Virus record (IMG/VR): IMGVR_UViG_3300013005_000003
Span: 1-54,968 of that record
Direction: 5' to 3' (one strand)
Source: a virus
Length of the DNA stretch: 54,968 nucleotides
Part shown: positions 20,758 through 28,637 of the stretch, piece by piece
Position numbering within the stretch: the stretch's first letter is position 1
Layout: each line of letters opens with the position of its first letter
Program-made: the position numbers and the translations under genes
The notes under the pieces: generated by a model
The model's input: only the letters and a program-made list of their open reading frames with translations
Databases searched by the model: none
Told to the model about the DNA's origin: nothing

Positions 20758-21090
20758 ATGCTGAATTTGGATTATGCCCGCCGGGGCGAGGGCCATTACT
20801 ATGGCCACGGCGCGGCGCTGATTGCCGAGTGGGTGGCGCTGGCTGCGAGCAAGCGCAAAAGCTGCAAGGGCCGGGCGAAGGCCGCCTATGACGCGATGTG
20901 CAAGTTTGCGGCTGCTATCGGCTGCAACCCGGACAAGGAATGCTTCATCCGGCAGGAAGGCGACAGCTGGCGCGTATCGTTCGAGGCTGGCCCGTATGAA
21001 TGGGCCATCGTGGCGAGTGAGGCGCTGTGCCAGTGCGGGATATTTGCGGAGCCGCATTACAGTTTCGACCTCTGTTTCTACCCGGAGTGA
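20758..21090 (+). CDS. Conserved early protein
   Basis: 110 aa from the ATG at 20758 (GGGAGA before it). Motifs HGAALIAEWVALAASKRKSC, RAKAAYDAMCKFAAAIGC and DSWRVSFEAGPYEWAIVASE. The GPYEWA region recurs in phage and plasmid proteins of unknown role. Four cysteines, no clear metal motif. Confidence 0.55.
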   Translation: MLNLDYARRGEGHYYGHGAALIAEWVALAASKRKSCKGRAKAAYDAMCKFAAAIGCNPDKECFIRQEGDSWRVSFEAGPYEWAIVASEALCQCGIFAEPHYSFDLCFYPE

Positions 21091-21095
21091 AGGGC

Positions 21096-21350
21096 ATGAT
21101 CACACCCACGTTGAACCACAACGGCAGCAGCGCCAGCGATTTGATCGACCCGCGCATCGCCGCCTATGACGCCCTGCAGGACGCCATCAAGGCGTTGCAA
21201 CAGGTGACGCCGCATGGCCGGGATTATCCGGGCGACATTGACCGCTGCACTATCGACCGCAACGCGCACTATGACCGGCTGAACACGCTGCACGTCATGG
21301 CGGCTGAGATTGTCGCTGAGGCGGTTGCTATCAGGGAGCAGGGAGCATGA
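21096..21350 (+). CDS. Conserved small phage protein
   Basis: 84 aa from the ATG at 21096; GGAG lies at the end of the previous gene. NGSSASDLIDPRIAAYDALQ, then DAIKALQQVTPHGRDYPGD and a helical end. The NGSSxxxL...PHGRDY pattern is widespread in prophage early genes; function unknown. Stop overlaps the next start (ATGA). Confidence 0.6.
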   Translation: MITPTLNHNGSSASDLIDPRIAAYDALQDAIKALQQVTPHGRDYPGDIDRCTIDRNAHYDRLNTLHVMAAEIVAEAVAIREQGA

Positions 21351-21643
21351 GCGCGACGCACACGCCGGGGCCGTGGTTTGCGGTCGGATATCAGGTGGAA
21401 ATTGAGCGAGAGAATGTCGCGGATATCTGCACGACGAACGCCCACTCGTTTGGACAACCCGGCTTGCATAACGATGCAACGGCGATGGCGAATGCCCGCC
21501 TGATCGCTGCCGCGCCTGACATGCTGAAAATGCTGGAGGTCGCGCGTGATTCTCTGGAGGTGTCGAATTACGAGGGCGAGGAAGACGAAGTGCTGGCGGC
21601 GATTGCGGCAGTGATAGCGAAAGCGAAGGGAGAAGTGAAATGA
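21347..21643 (+). CDS. HTPGPW / NARLIAAAPDML protein, copy 1
   Basis: 98 aa. It begins MSATHTPGPWFAVGYQ, and contains ANARLIAAAPDMLKMLEVAR, the hallmark of a large group of small phage proteins (sometimes annotated Ea22-like). The fold and function are unknown. A second copy of the same type lies at 21912-22232. Its end reads KAKGEVK, with the next ribosome site AAGGGAG coded within it. Confidence 0.65.
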   Translation: MSATHTPGPWFAVGYQVEIERENVADICTTNAHSFGQPGLHNDATAMANARLIAAAPDMLKMLEVARDSLEVSNYEGEEDEVLAAIAAVIAKAKGEVK

Positions 21644-21915
21644 CGAAGGGTGTGATGGAAACGCTGGTCGCTGCGGCTGGTTCACTGGCCTATGCAGCGG
21701 ATGCGCTGGAGGCCCCGGCTGGCTCGCACATGCGCGAGGTAATGCACGATCTGAGGCGGGCGGCGGATACGACGCTGCGGATATTGGCCACACTGGAGCA
21801 TCTGGTTGAGAGGCATGGCGCGTTAAGGGACTCACCGTCTTGGGACGTGCGAGACGAAATTCTTCAGGACGATGCTCGCTGGCAAATCGCGAATGCGAAG
21901 GGGGAATTGAAATGA
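21640..21915 (+). CDS. Small helical early protein
   Basis: 91 aa: ETLVAAAGSLAYAADALEAP, RRAADTTLRILATLEHLVER and a charged ending ANAKGELK. Predicted helical. It lies between the two HTPGPW proteins, and start and stop overlap both neighbours by four bases. Unknown function. Confidence 0.55.
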   Translation: MTKGVMETLVAAAGSLAYAADALEAPAGSHMREVMHDLRRAADTTLRILATLEHLVERHGALRDSPSWDVRDEILQDDARWQIANAKGELK

Positions 21916-22232
21916 CGGGACACACGCCGGGGCCGTGGTTCGTTACCCGCAAGGGGTTCGGGATCAAGAAAGGGGTTGAGGCGCTGTGCGAGCCGGGGCC
22001 TGATGGCGAGGCACGCTGGCTGCCAGTCTGCACCATGGAGAAAGATTGGGACGCGCAGACCGCAGATGCGAATGCGCGATTGATCGCTGCCGCGCCTGAC
22101 ATGCTGGAGGTGCTGGAGGAGCTTTTGTGGCTGAGGGAGCAGCAGTTTAAATCGGCGGTGAAGAAGAAGAACGCCTACGAGCGGGCGATGTCAATGACGC
22201 CGATGGGCCTTATAAAAGGAACGATGAAATGA
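21912..22232 (+). CDS. HTPGPW / NARLIAAAPDML protein, copy 2
   Basis: 106 aa from the ATG at 21912. MTGHTPGPWFVTRKGFGIKK, then DANARLIAAAPDMLEVLEEL and a helical charged tail. Clearly paralogous to 21347-21643: the DNA for the AAAPDML stretch is nearly identical in both, so the pair arose by duplication. Unknown function. Confidence 0.65.
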   Translation: MTGHTPGPWFVTRKGFGIKKGVEALCEPGPDGEARWLPVCTMEKDWDAQTADANARLIAAAPDMLEVLEELLWLREQQFKSAVKKKNAYERAMSMTPMGLIKGTMK

Positions 22233-22387
22233 CGGGACAGCAGGCATTGCAGGCGCTGGATGCAGCGATTGCGGAGCAGGAGCGGGCGCGGTGGGTTCAT
22301 GCCCGCCGGGTGCGTGACGAGGCCGCGCAGGTGGCGCGTGAGGCGCTGGCGCGGTGGACGCAGGCTGAGAGGGAGCGGCGGAAATGA
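22229..22387 (+). CDS. Small Ala/Arg-rich helical protein
   Basis: 52 aa: MTGQQALQALDAAIAEQERA continuing into ALARWTQAERERRK, a single long amphipathic helix. ATGA overlaps on both sides. Probably a coiled-coil peptide; unknown function. Confidence 0.5.
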   Translation: MTGQQALQALDAAIAEQERARWVHARRVRDEAAQVAREALARWTQAERERRK

Positions 22388-22545
22388 TGGAAGAAATACT
22401 GGATATGCTGGCCGAGTGCGCGGAATTTCTGGATCGGTATGCCGATTACGAATCCGACGGCTATGGCGGCATGGAGCCGAATAGCGCGGCGCGGTTGCTG
22501 TATGACGTGCAGCAGATGATTAACAGGGTAGAGGGGACGGAGTGA
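22384..22545 (+). CDS. Small acidic protein
   Basis: 53 aa: MMEEILDMLAECAEFLDRYA, then SDGYGGMEPNSAARLLYDVQ and MINRVEGTE. ATGs at 22384 and 22387 are both possible. Acidic and helical; no family recognised. Stop overlaps next start (TGATG). Confidence 0.5.
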   Translation: MMEEILDMLAECAEFLDRYADYESDGYGGMEPNSAARLLYDVQQMINRVEGTE

Positions 22546-22727
22546 TGTTCACGCACGATAATACCGATTACGTTTACACCGCCGACGAACTAGCCGCGCT
22601 GAATGAGGCGCTGAAGATTCGCATGGCGGCTGGTGAGCGGGTCAAAGGCGCGATGGACGCCATCAACAACTATTGGTTCGACGGCGCAACCGTTGCCGAT
22701 CTTATCTGCGAAGGCGCGGCGAATTAA
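22545..22727 (+). CDS. Small early protein
   Basis: 60 aa: MFTHDNTDYVYTADELAALN, EALKIRMAAGERVKGAMDAI and NYWFDGATVADLICEGAAN. No family known to me. The 3' end lies in the first of four GGCGAATTAAT repeats, which supply the TAA stop, so its C-terminus may have been shaped by repeat growth. Confidence 0.5.
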   Translation: MFTHDNTDYVYTADELAALNEALKIRMAAGERVKGAMDAINNYWFDGATVADLICEGAAN

Positions 22728-22771
22728 TTTCGAGGCGCGGCGAATTAATGGCGAGTTAATGGCGAATTAAT
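22718..22771. repeat. Four GGC-GA[A/G]TTAAT short repeats
   Basis: Copies of the 11-mer GGCGAATTAAT lie at 22718-22728, 22739-22749, 22750-22760 (one change, AGTTAAT) and 22761-22771. The last three are in perfect tandem. Probably replication slippage; each copy contains TTAA and a stop codon. Confidence 0.75.
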
Positions 22772-22799
22772 TTGAGGGGATGTGTGATGGGCGAGGGCG

Positions 22800-23264
22800 A
22801 TGTCGGATAGGCGTGTGATTATCCACGACCGTAGGTTCATGTGGTGGGATGGGCAGAAGTTGACGCCTGTGCGCCTGTCTGAGAAAGCGCGGGCGCACCT
22901 GTCGCAGGTGAAGGCGGTGATTGCGCGAGGGACTCCGGTGCCGGAGATTTTCCCGGCGCTGGCGGATCGCAGCAATGAGGAACTGGCGCAGCGGCTGGAC
23001 GTGGATCGAGAGACTGTCCGGTTGTGGCGCAAGGACACGGGGCTGCACCGCCGTCGTGGGCCGAGAACGCTGCCGGCGCCGGGCCAGTATGACGAGACGT
23101 TGACTCTCTCGGAACTGGGCCGGGCGTGTGGCTGGGGCTGTCTATCGAGATTTGGCGAGGCGCTGAAGAAGAACCGGCCAGAGATACACGCACGGGCTGT
23201 GGCGAATGGCCGAGCGCGGAGCATGGGCCACCTGAGGCAGATGAAGAAGGAGAAGGGGGAATGA
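22800..23264 (+). CDS. Helix-turn-helix DNA-binding protein
   Basis: 154 aa. Residues 59-82 (NEELAQRLDVDRETVRLWRK) form a helix-turn-helix. A second helical region follows (TLSELGRACGWGCLSRFGEA). The start at 22800 has GAGGGC upstream. It may be the early regulator of this phage; targets such as the GTTTCA array or the TACGTRA palindromes are possible but unproven. ATGA overlap with the next gene. Confidence 0.6.
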   Translation: MSDRRVIIHDRRFMWWDGQKLTPVRLSEKARAHLSQVKAVIARGTPVPEIFPALADRSNEELAQRLDVDRETVRLWRKDTGLHRRRGPRTLPAPGQYDETLTLSELGRACGWGCLSRFGEALKKNRPEIHARAVANGRARSMGHLRQMKKEKGE

Positions 23265-23680
23265 CGCGACCCGTCTATGAAAGCGATGCGGATCGCGTCA
23301 ATCAGGCGGGCGTCATCGCAAAACTGGAGCGCGCTTTCGGGTTGACGGCCACTGCGCCCAGAGACCCGTTCGCGCCATACGATGCCGTTTTCCGCTGCCA
23401 GCCGCGACCCCGTGTCGTTGAGATCAAAGTGCGTAGGAATGAGCGCGCGCGATACGAAACCTATCTGCTGAGTCAGCATAAATACAATGCGCTATGCGCC
23501 ATCGACGCGAGGGGCGCTGACGCGCTGCTGGCGGTGCAGTGGACGGATGAACTGGGCATCGTGCAGGTGCCTGTCGAACACACGGTATCCACCGGGGGCC
23601 GCTATGACCGGGACGACAGCCGCGATGTCGAGCGCGTGGTGCTGATACCGACGAGCAGTTTTATCACTGTGACGGAGTGA
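23261..23680 (+). CDS. PD-(D/E)XK-type nuclease-like protein
   Basis: 139 aa from the ATG at 23261. The arrangement D41 (PYDAVF), E54 and K56 (VVEIKVR), with YETYLLSQHKYNAL after it, matches the small resolvase/restriction-type PD-(D/E)XK core (D-x12-ExK). No zinc motif. Likely a DNA-processing or repair nuclease, but an inactive or partner protein is possible. Confidence 0.5.
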   Translation: MTRPVYESDADRVNQAGVIAKLERAFGLTATAPRDPFAPYDAVFRCQPRPRVVEIKVRRNERARYETYLLSQHKYNALCAIDARGADALLAVQWTDELGIVQVPVEHTVSTGGRYDRDDSRDVERVVLIPTSSFITVTE

Positions 23681-23685
23681 CTGAG

Positions 23686-23925
23686 ATGATTGCGACTGCG
23701 ACATACGAAAGCGAAGACCTGCGGGTGACGTTCGTCTGCCAGATGGAGCGCGCCGACTACGGTGTGCCGCGCTCACCATCATGGTGGGAGCCTGTGCAGG
23801 AGACCGCTGAGATCGACGAGCTTGAGATACTGGGCGTGTCTGTGGATGCGGCGGCGCTGCCGAAGGATTTGCGTGACGCGATTTACGGACTGACCGACGG
23901 AATCGATTGGGAGGGGGAAATATGA
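23686..23925 (+). CDS. Conserved early protein
   Basis: 79 aa from the ATG at 23686 (GGAG nine bases upstream); a GTG at 23677 that overlaps the previous stop is an alternative. It has YESEDLRVTFVCQMERADYG, PSWWEPVQETAEIDELEILG and LRDAIYGLTDG. Small alpha/beta protein; unknown function. Confidence 0.5.
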   Translation: MIATATYESEDLRVTFVCQMERADYGVPRSPSWWEPVQETAEIDELEILGVSVDAAALPKDLRDAIYGLTDGIDWEGEI

Positions 23926-24230
23926 AACACCATGAATTCAATCTGTGCTTCGGCATCAGGGCCGAGGATGAGACTGAGGCGTGGGCGCAGTTGGGCGACC
24001 TGCTGAAGTCGATCACGCGGGATCAGTTGATCAGCGCGATGCATCTGGAGAAGCCGGGCGACCTGACGGCGCGCGATGCTGGCCGGGCGCTGCGGGTGCT
24101 GGACAATCTGGTGGATGCGTTCGACGCATTCACGGATGACAGCATCATACCGGGTCGCCTGTATGCCGAGATGGAGCGGGCGCTGGATCTGCTCCGGGAA
24201 TACGGCATGCGGCCAGCCGCGAAGCACTGA
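23922..24230 (+). CDS. Small early protein
   Basis: 102 aa from the ATG at 23922, with GGAGGGGG before it. HEFNLCFGIRAEDETEAWAQ, LGDLLKSITRDQLISAMHLE and RVLDNLVDAFDAFTDDS. Mostly helical, acidic. No family recognised. Confidence 0.5.
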   Translation: MKHHEFNLCFGIRAEDETEAWAQLGDLLKSITRDQLISAMHLEKPGDLTARDAGRALRVLDNLVDAFDAFTDDSIIPGRLYAEMERALDLLREYGMRPAAKH

Positions 24231-24243
24231 GGGGAGGGGGAGC

Positions 24244-24441
24244 ATGACTGAGAATGAAGTGATTGCGGCTGCGGCTGCTGAGTTTGACAGGCGCGATGCG
24301 CTGAAGTTGCAGATGGATGCCGTTGACGCGGAGATTGCGGAGTTGGTGAAGCACTACAGCGAGGCGATGCGGATGTGGGGATTCACCCCGCTGATGCTGC
24401 GCCGTGCGGTTGAAGCGCGGACGGGCCGGAGGGCGGGCTGA
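24244..24441 (+). CDS. Small helical protein
   Basis: 65 aa. MTENEVIAAAAAEFDRRDAL, QMDAVDAEIAELVKHYSEAM and WGFTPLMLRRAVEARTGRR; a two-helix coiled coil with a short basic end. GGGAGGGGGAG lies before the ATG. The stop and next ATG overlap by one base (TGATG). Confidence 0.5.
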   Translation: MTENEVIAAAAAEFDRRDALKLQMDAVDAEIAELVKHYSEAMRMWGFTPLMLRRAVEARTGRRAG

Positions 24442-24776
24442 TGCGGTTTGCGAACCGTTGCACCGAAGATGGGAGTATCCTGCCCTTCGAGGTGCTGGAG
24501 CCTGTCAGTCCGACCGAGATGATCATCTGCGAGATGGATTGCACCCTGCGTAAAGGCTGGAAGCCGATCATGCTGTTGGGTAACTGCACGAACGAGCAGG
24601 AGCAGCAGTGGGACATCAAGGTTGATCCAGAGGCACTGATGTTGCGGATTCGGCTGACGAAGTTCGGGGAGTGGAAGGACGCGCAGGGTCACACCTATGT
24701 GCTGTCGGAAATCCCTAAGCGTTTCCATAGGTTTAGCTTTGTCAGTGGCATTTACGATGCTGATGCTGACGAATAA
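24441..24776 (+). CDS. Conserved early protein
   Basis: 111 aa: MRFANRCTEDGSILPFEVLE, MIICEMDCTLRKGWKPIMLL and LRIRLTKFGEWKDAQGHTYV. Beta-rich. I do not recognise it. It is followed by 89 bases without a gene, then the replication genes. Confidence 0.5.
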   Translation: MRFANRCTEDGSILPFEVLEPVSPTEMIICEMDCTLRKGWKPIMLLGNCTNEQEQQWDIKVDPEALMLRIRLTKFGEWKDAQGHTYVLSEIPKRFHRFSFVSGIYDADADE

Positions 24777-24865
24777 TTTTGCTGACAGGCTTGTCAGTTC
24801 AATTTGAAACTGTAGCATTGGCGCCCCCGCGTTTGACGGCGCGGATACAGAGGGATAATATCGAA

Positions 24866-25258
24866 ATGACCGGGAATTGTGGCGATGTCCAAGGCTTGCC
24901 TAAAAACCACAAGAGCGGCGGGAGGCGTGCTCCCCCCTGTTCCCCCGCCGTATCCGTCAAGTCCCGGTCTTACTCCATCCGTGACATCAAGGATCGCCTG
25001 AGCCCGTCTCACATTGAGGCGCTGTGCCGTGACTGGTTGCCGGGTGGCAAGCGGCAGGGCGGTTGGTATCTGGCGTGTGCGCCGTGGCGCGACGACCGCA
25101 ACCCATCGCTGGGCGTATCGTTCAGCACCGGGCGCTGGCAGGACTTCGCGACGGGCGAGAAGGGCGACATGATTGATCTGTCCATGAAGCTGTTCGGCGA
25201 CAGCCTGCAGGAAACCATCAATGGCTTCGCCGAAATGCTGGGCCTGACCCATGCGTAA
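24866..25258 (+). CDS. Primase N-terminal-type protein without zinc ligands
   Basis: 130 aa from the ATG at 24866. It contains IEALCRDWLPGGKRQGGWYL, CAPWRDDRNPSLGVSFSTGR, WQDFATGEKGDMIDLSMKLF, the pattern of the leading domain of bacterial and phage primases (zinc-binding in DnaG), but only scattered cysteines are present. Its end overlaps the primase-helicase gene by eight bases, so the two probably form one primase split in two proteins. Confidence 0.6.
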   Translation: MTGNCGDVQGLPKNHKSGGRRAPPCSPAVSVKSRSYSIRDIKDRLSPSHIEALCRDWLPGGKRQGGWYLACAPWRDDRNPSLGVSFSTGRWQDFATGEKGDMIDLSMKLFGDSLQETINGFAEMLGLTHA

Positions 25259-27659
25259 GGTAGACCTGAAGGCGCTGGCGATTGCTGAGGACATCACGGC
25301 TAAGGCCGAGATCGTCACGCCGATGCCTGAGCCGGTGGTGATCCCGGACTCGCTGCGGAAGTCTCTCGGCCCAGAGCCTGATGCGATGTGGATCTACCGC
25401 ATGGCTGATGGCGCCGCGTTTGGGGCGGTGGCACGGTGGAATCCGCCGGGTGCGCGCAAAGAGATCAGGCCGATTGTCTGGGACGGGAAGAAGTTTCTCA
25501 CGTCCGGGTTCGGCAAGGAGCGCCCGCTGTATAACGGCGACCTGTTGGCGGCATCGCCGAGCGCACCGGTGCTGATCGTCGAGGGCGAGAAGGCCGCCGA
25601 TGGTGCAGCGCAATATGTGCCTGAGGGCTGGGTCATTACGACGTGGCAGGGCGGGGCGAAGGCTGTCGACCAGACGGACTGGAGCCTTCTGGCTGGGCAT
25701 AGCTGCGTGGTCTGGCCTGACAACGACACGCCGGGCATCGAGGCGGCGCTGGAGATTCAGAAGAAACTGGGTGAGCACCGTGTGCCGGTGTCGATTGTGA
25801 CGCTGAGTGCGGTGTTCCCGGATGGCTGGGATCTGGCCGACACGCTGCCGTTGAAGGCGAAGCCGCAGCAGATCACGGACATCCTGCGCCGGGAACTGAA
25901 GCGCGCGGCGGTGCCTGAGGTGGTCGTCGATGTGACACCGCTGGAGGGCGATGACCCTGACGAGGAGCCCGCGCGTGAGTGGCGACCGCTGGGGTTCGAT
26001 AAAAATAAATTTATGGTTATGTCGCAGGCCGGGCAGCAGGTGGACACATACGATCCGAGCTATTTGATGAGCCAGAAGGGGTGCATCAATATCTATCCAG
26101 ACCCGGGGCACTGGGGCGCGCCTCAGGGCAAACCGGATGGGAAGAACGTTGATTGGATTATGGCTGGCGCGCGAATTATGAAGATGTGTCACGACGTTGA
26201 CGTGTATGATTCGAGGCGACTGCGCGGGCGCGGTGTCTGGATTGATAAGGCAGAGGACGGCGTTGAACGGGCGATTATGAACACGGGCGGCAAGCTGATC
26301 GTCAGCCGGCCCGGTGCGGAAACGCGCAATATTTCGTTCGTTCGGATTAAGAGCCGCTGGATTTACAGTAAAAGTCAAAGCCTTATCTTGGATGTGCATG
26401 ATTACAGCCAGCAGGCGACCGACGATGATGGGCGCAAAATCCGTGAACTGTGCAACAAGGTGCAATGGGATGCCCCGATCTACGGAGACCTGCTGGCTGG
26501 CTGGATTGCAACGGCGGTGGTGTGTGGTGGACTGGATTGGCGCACCCACGCATGGGTCACGGGTAACCAAGGGTCAGGGAAGTCCACAATCGTGAATCTT
26601 GTGGCGGGTTCTTGCCTTGGCGGTCTAGGGCTCTATCCACTGGGGGCTACGACGGAAGCTGGCATCCGGCAGATGATCGATAACGACGCCATGCCTGTGA
26701 TTTTCGACGAAGCTGAAGACGGCGACGATAAGTATAAGATGCAGATGGCGGCGCGTCGTAAGGCGGTGCTTGATCTGATGCGGCAGGCGTCGACCGAAGG
26801 GCGTGGGCGCATCATGAAGGGGTCAGCGAACCACCAAGCGCGGGCCTTCACCATGCGGTCTGCGTTCCTGATGTCGTCGATTGGCGTGGGCCTGAAGGAA
26901 GCTGCCGACCTGACGCGCACGGCGGTGCTGACGATCAGGCCAATGGAATCGTTCACGGCTGAGGAGCGGCGCAAGAAGGAGGAGAATTTCAAGGAATTCC
27001 TCAATCTGGCCGCTGGGATACCAGACGACATGCCGCAAAGGCTGTTGGCGCGGCAACTGCACAACCTGTTCACGCTGCGCCATAACATTGGTGTCTTCAA
27101 AGAAACGATTGCGACGGTGCTGGCCAACCGCCGCATCGGTGACCAGCTAGGGACGCTGATGGCTGGGAACTTCAGCCTCTACAGCACGAAGCGGTTGGAC
27201 ATGAAGCAGTGCGAGAAATACCTGAACACGGTGAACCTCGACGAGTTTCTGCAAGTGAAGTCGGAGCGTGAGGATCGGGTGCTGCTTGATCATATCGTGC
27301 AGAGTGCGATCCGCGTTGAAACCGTGCATGGCGTGCAAGACCGGACGATTGGTGAGCTTCTGCTGATCTCCTTCACCCGGCAAGAGCACGCAGACGTGGG
27401 CCTGAAGATTGCGGACGAGTCGCTGTCGCGCGTCGGCTTGAAGGTTGAGATCGAGCATGGGCTGGCGGTCGGGGTGTGGATTGGTCAGAGCATCGTCGGC
27501 ATGAACAAGATAATGCAGACGTCGACCTATTACGAAGGATGGTCGGGCGTGTTGCTGCGCCATCCGAGTGCGCGGAAGAGTGAAAACTCGATCCGCTTCA
27601 AGGGGGCGATGTCGCGCGGGATCTTTCTGCCGAAACATGAGTGGCCAGTAGGGTTATGA
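25251..27659 (+). CDS. Primase-helicase (Toprim + AAA ATPase)
   Basis: 802 aa. A Toprim-type domain includes VLIVEGEKAAD (EGEK 111-114) and WPDNDTPG (155-162), the metal-binding acidic motifs that catalyse primer synthesis. The C-terminal ATPase has Walker A GNQGSGKST (438-446) and Walker B PVIFDEAE (482-489). It would prime and unwind DNA at the replication fork. The protein is one of the few replication enzymes here and follows the primase-type N-terminal protein with an eight-base overlap. Confidence 0.82.
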   Translation: MRKVDLKALAIAEDITAKAEIVTPMPEPVVIPDSLRKSLGPEPDAMWIYRMADGAAFGAVARWNPPGARKEIRPIVWDGKKFLTSGFGKERPLYNGDLLAASPSAPVLIVEGEKAADGAAQYVPEGWVITTWQGGAKAVDQTDWSLLAGHSCVVWPDNDTPGIEAALEIQKKLGEHRVPVSIVTLSAVFPDGWDLADTLPLKAKPQQITDILRRELKRAAVPEVVVDVTPLEGDDPDEEPAREWRPLGFDKNKFMVMSQAGQQVDTYDPSYLMSQKGCINIYPDPGHWGAPQGKPDGKNVDWIMAGARIMKMCHDVDVYDSRRLRGRGVWIDKAEDGVERAIMNTGGKLIVSRPGAETRNISFVRIKSRWIYSKSQSLILDVHDYSQQATDDDGRKIRELCNKVQWDAPIYGDLLAGWIATAVVCGGLDWRTHAWVTGNQGSGKSTIVNLVAGSCLGGLGLYPLGATTEAGIRQMIDNDAMPVIFDEAEDGDDKYKMQMAARRKAVLDLMRQASTEGRGRIMKGSANHQARAFTMRSAFLMSSIGVGLKEAADLTRTAVLTIRPMESFTAEERRKKEENFKEFLNLAAGIPDDMPQRLLARQLHNLFTLRHNIGVFKETIATVLANRRIGDQLGTLMAGNFSLYSTKRLDMKQCEKYLNTVNLDEFLQVKSEREDRVLLDHIVQSAIRVETVHGVQDRTIGELLLISFTRQEHADVGLKIADESLSRVGLKVEIEHGLAVGVWIGQSIVGMNKIMQTSTYYEGWSGVLLRHPSARKSENSIRFKGAMSRGIFLPKHEWPVGL

Positions 27660-27829
27660 AACTGACGAAGAGATCGAAGGGCTTCGAGCTTGCGCTCCAG
27701 ACGGTGCGCGCATGGCCTGATTCCACACTGATGGAACGTGAGCCGCACGAGTTGACATACACGTTTGGTATTAGCTCTGATGAAGCAAACGTGATATTTA
27801 GGGACGAGCGGTATCGCCGTGACTTATAA
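27656..27829 (+). CDS. Small basic early protein
   Basis: 57 aa from the ATG at 27656, overlapping the helicase stop (ATGA). It includes RSKGFELALQTVRAWPDST and FGISSDEANVIFRDERYRRD, perhaps a small DNA-binding helical unit. No family known to me. Confidence 0.5.
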   Translation: MKLTKRSKGFELALQTVRAWPDSTLMEREPHELTYTFGISSDEANVIFRDERYRRDL

Positions 27830-27851
27830 GTTTAAAAAACCGGAGGACAGA

Positions 27852-28079
27852 ATGACATTCCAAGTTGAAGATGGTTACGCAATCCCGGCAGCGCGCCAGC
27901 CTAGCAGCCGGCGTCCGAAGTATCCGTGGACGAAGCTGGAAGTGGGGCAGAGCTTCTTCGTCGAGGGCGCACCGCTCCGCTCGATGACCAGCACTGCGTC
28001 ACATGCGGGTCGGCGCTACGGTAAGAAGTTCGTCGTCCGCTTGGCCGATGGCGGTGTGCGCGTGTGGCGTTACGAGTAA
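27852..28079 (+). CDS. Small protein (DUF7303-like)
   Basis: 75 aa from the ATG at 27852 (CGGAGG upstream). RRPKYPWTKLEVGQSFFVEG and GKKFVVRLADGGVRVWRYE follow a common phage protein pattern with a compact beta fold, which I recall as DUF7303. Basic. Unknown function, often encoded close to replication genes. Confidence 0.6.
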   Translation: MTFQVEDGYAIPAARQPSSRRPKYPWTKLEVGQSFFVEGAPLRSMTSTASHAGRRYGKKFVVRLADGGVRVWRYE

Positions 28080-28101
28080 GCTGAGAAACAGGAGATCTGA
28101 C

Positions 28102-28278
28102 ATGAAGAAACTGATTATCGCCGCTGTGATTGCAGTGACCGCCGCCACCCCGGCGCTGGCTCTGGCGAGCTACCTCGTCGCTGAGTGGTATGCCAACGGC
28201 AATCACTTCTGCCGCTACGACAACGGCACTGTGCTGAACGTCGGCTATCGCATCTGCCCGCTGAAGATTGAGGGGTAA
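28102..28278 (+). CDS. Small exported two-cysteine protein
   Basis: 58 aa from the ATG at 28102 (AGGAGA upstream). MKKLIIAAVIAVTAATPALA is a classical Sec signal peptide with cleavage expected near ALALA. The mature part is about 35 residues, EWYANGNHFCRYDNGTVLNV then GYRICPLKIEG, with two cysteines that could form a disulphide in the periplasm. Exported early phage proteins are often superinfection or envelope effectors; role here unproven. Confidence 0.6.
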   Translation: MKKLIIAAVIAVTAATPALALASYLVAEWYANGNHFCRYDNGTVLNVGYRICPLKIEG

Positions 28279-28284
28279 TTCGAA

Positions 28285-28506
28285 ATGGTTGCGAATCTAG
28301 AATACGACCTGCAAAACGATGGTCATTACCTGACGGGCCTTCTCAAAGAGGAGATGGAGCACTGCGGGTTTACCAAAGAGCAAATCGCCGCTCTGTCCTT
28401 GAGATTCAACAAGCGCGGCTTGATGGTTGTGGATGTGAACGACCAACTATGCGGCCCGCCATTCGAGTGGGGCACTCACATGTGGATCAGGGGGGATCAG
28501 GGGTAA
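28285..28506 (+). CDS. Small early protein
   Basis: 73 aa. MVANLEYDLQNDGHYLTGLL, EEMEHCGFTKEQIAALSLRF and NKRGLMVVDVNDQLCGPP. Mixed alpha/beta. Unknown function. GAGGGGTAATTCGAA lies before the ATG. Confidence 0.5.
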   Translation: MVANLEYDLQNDGHYLTGLLKEEMEHCGFTKEQIAALSLRFNKRGLMVVDVNDQLCGPPFEWGTHMWIRGDQG

Positions 28507-28508
28507 CT

Positions 28509-28637
28509 ATGTCGGGCCGATACCTGCTGGCAGTCATGGTCGCGACGTTTGCGACTGCGATCTTCCTGATCGTCCGTAACAAGGCGACCGAGCAGGAGAC
28601 GCTGGACATGCTATACGACGACGACATCTGGCCATGA
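28509..28637 (+). CDS. 42-residue membrane protein
   Basis: MSGRYLLAVMVATFATAIFL then IVRNKATEQETLDMLYDDDI and WP: one N-terminal span and an acidic cytoplasmic tail. Overlaps the next start by four bases. Unknown function; one of several very short membrane proteins in this block. Confidence 0.5.
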   Translation: MSGRYLLAVMVATFATAIFLIVRNKATEQETLDMLYDDDIWP

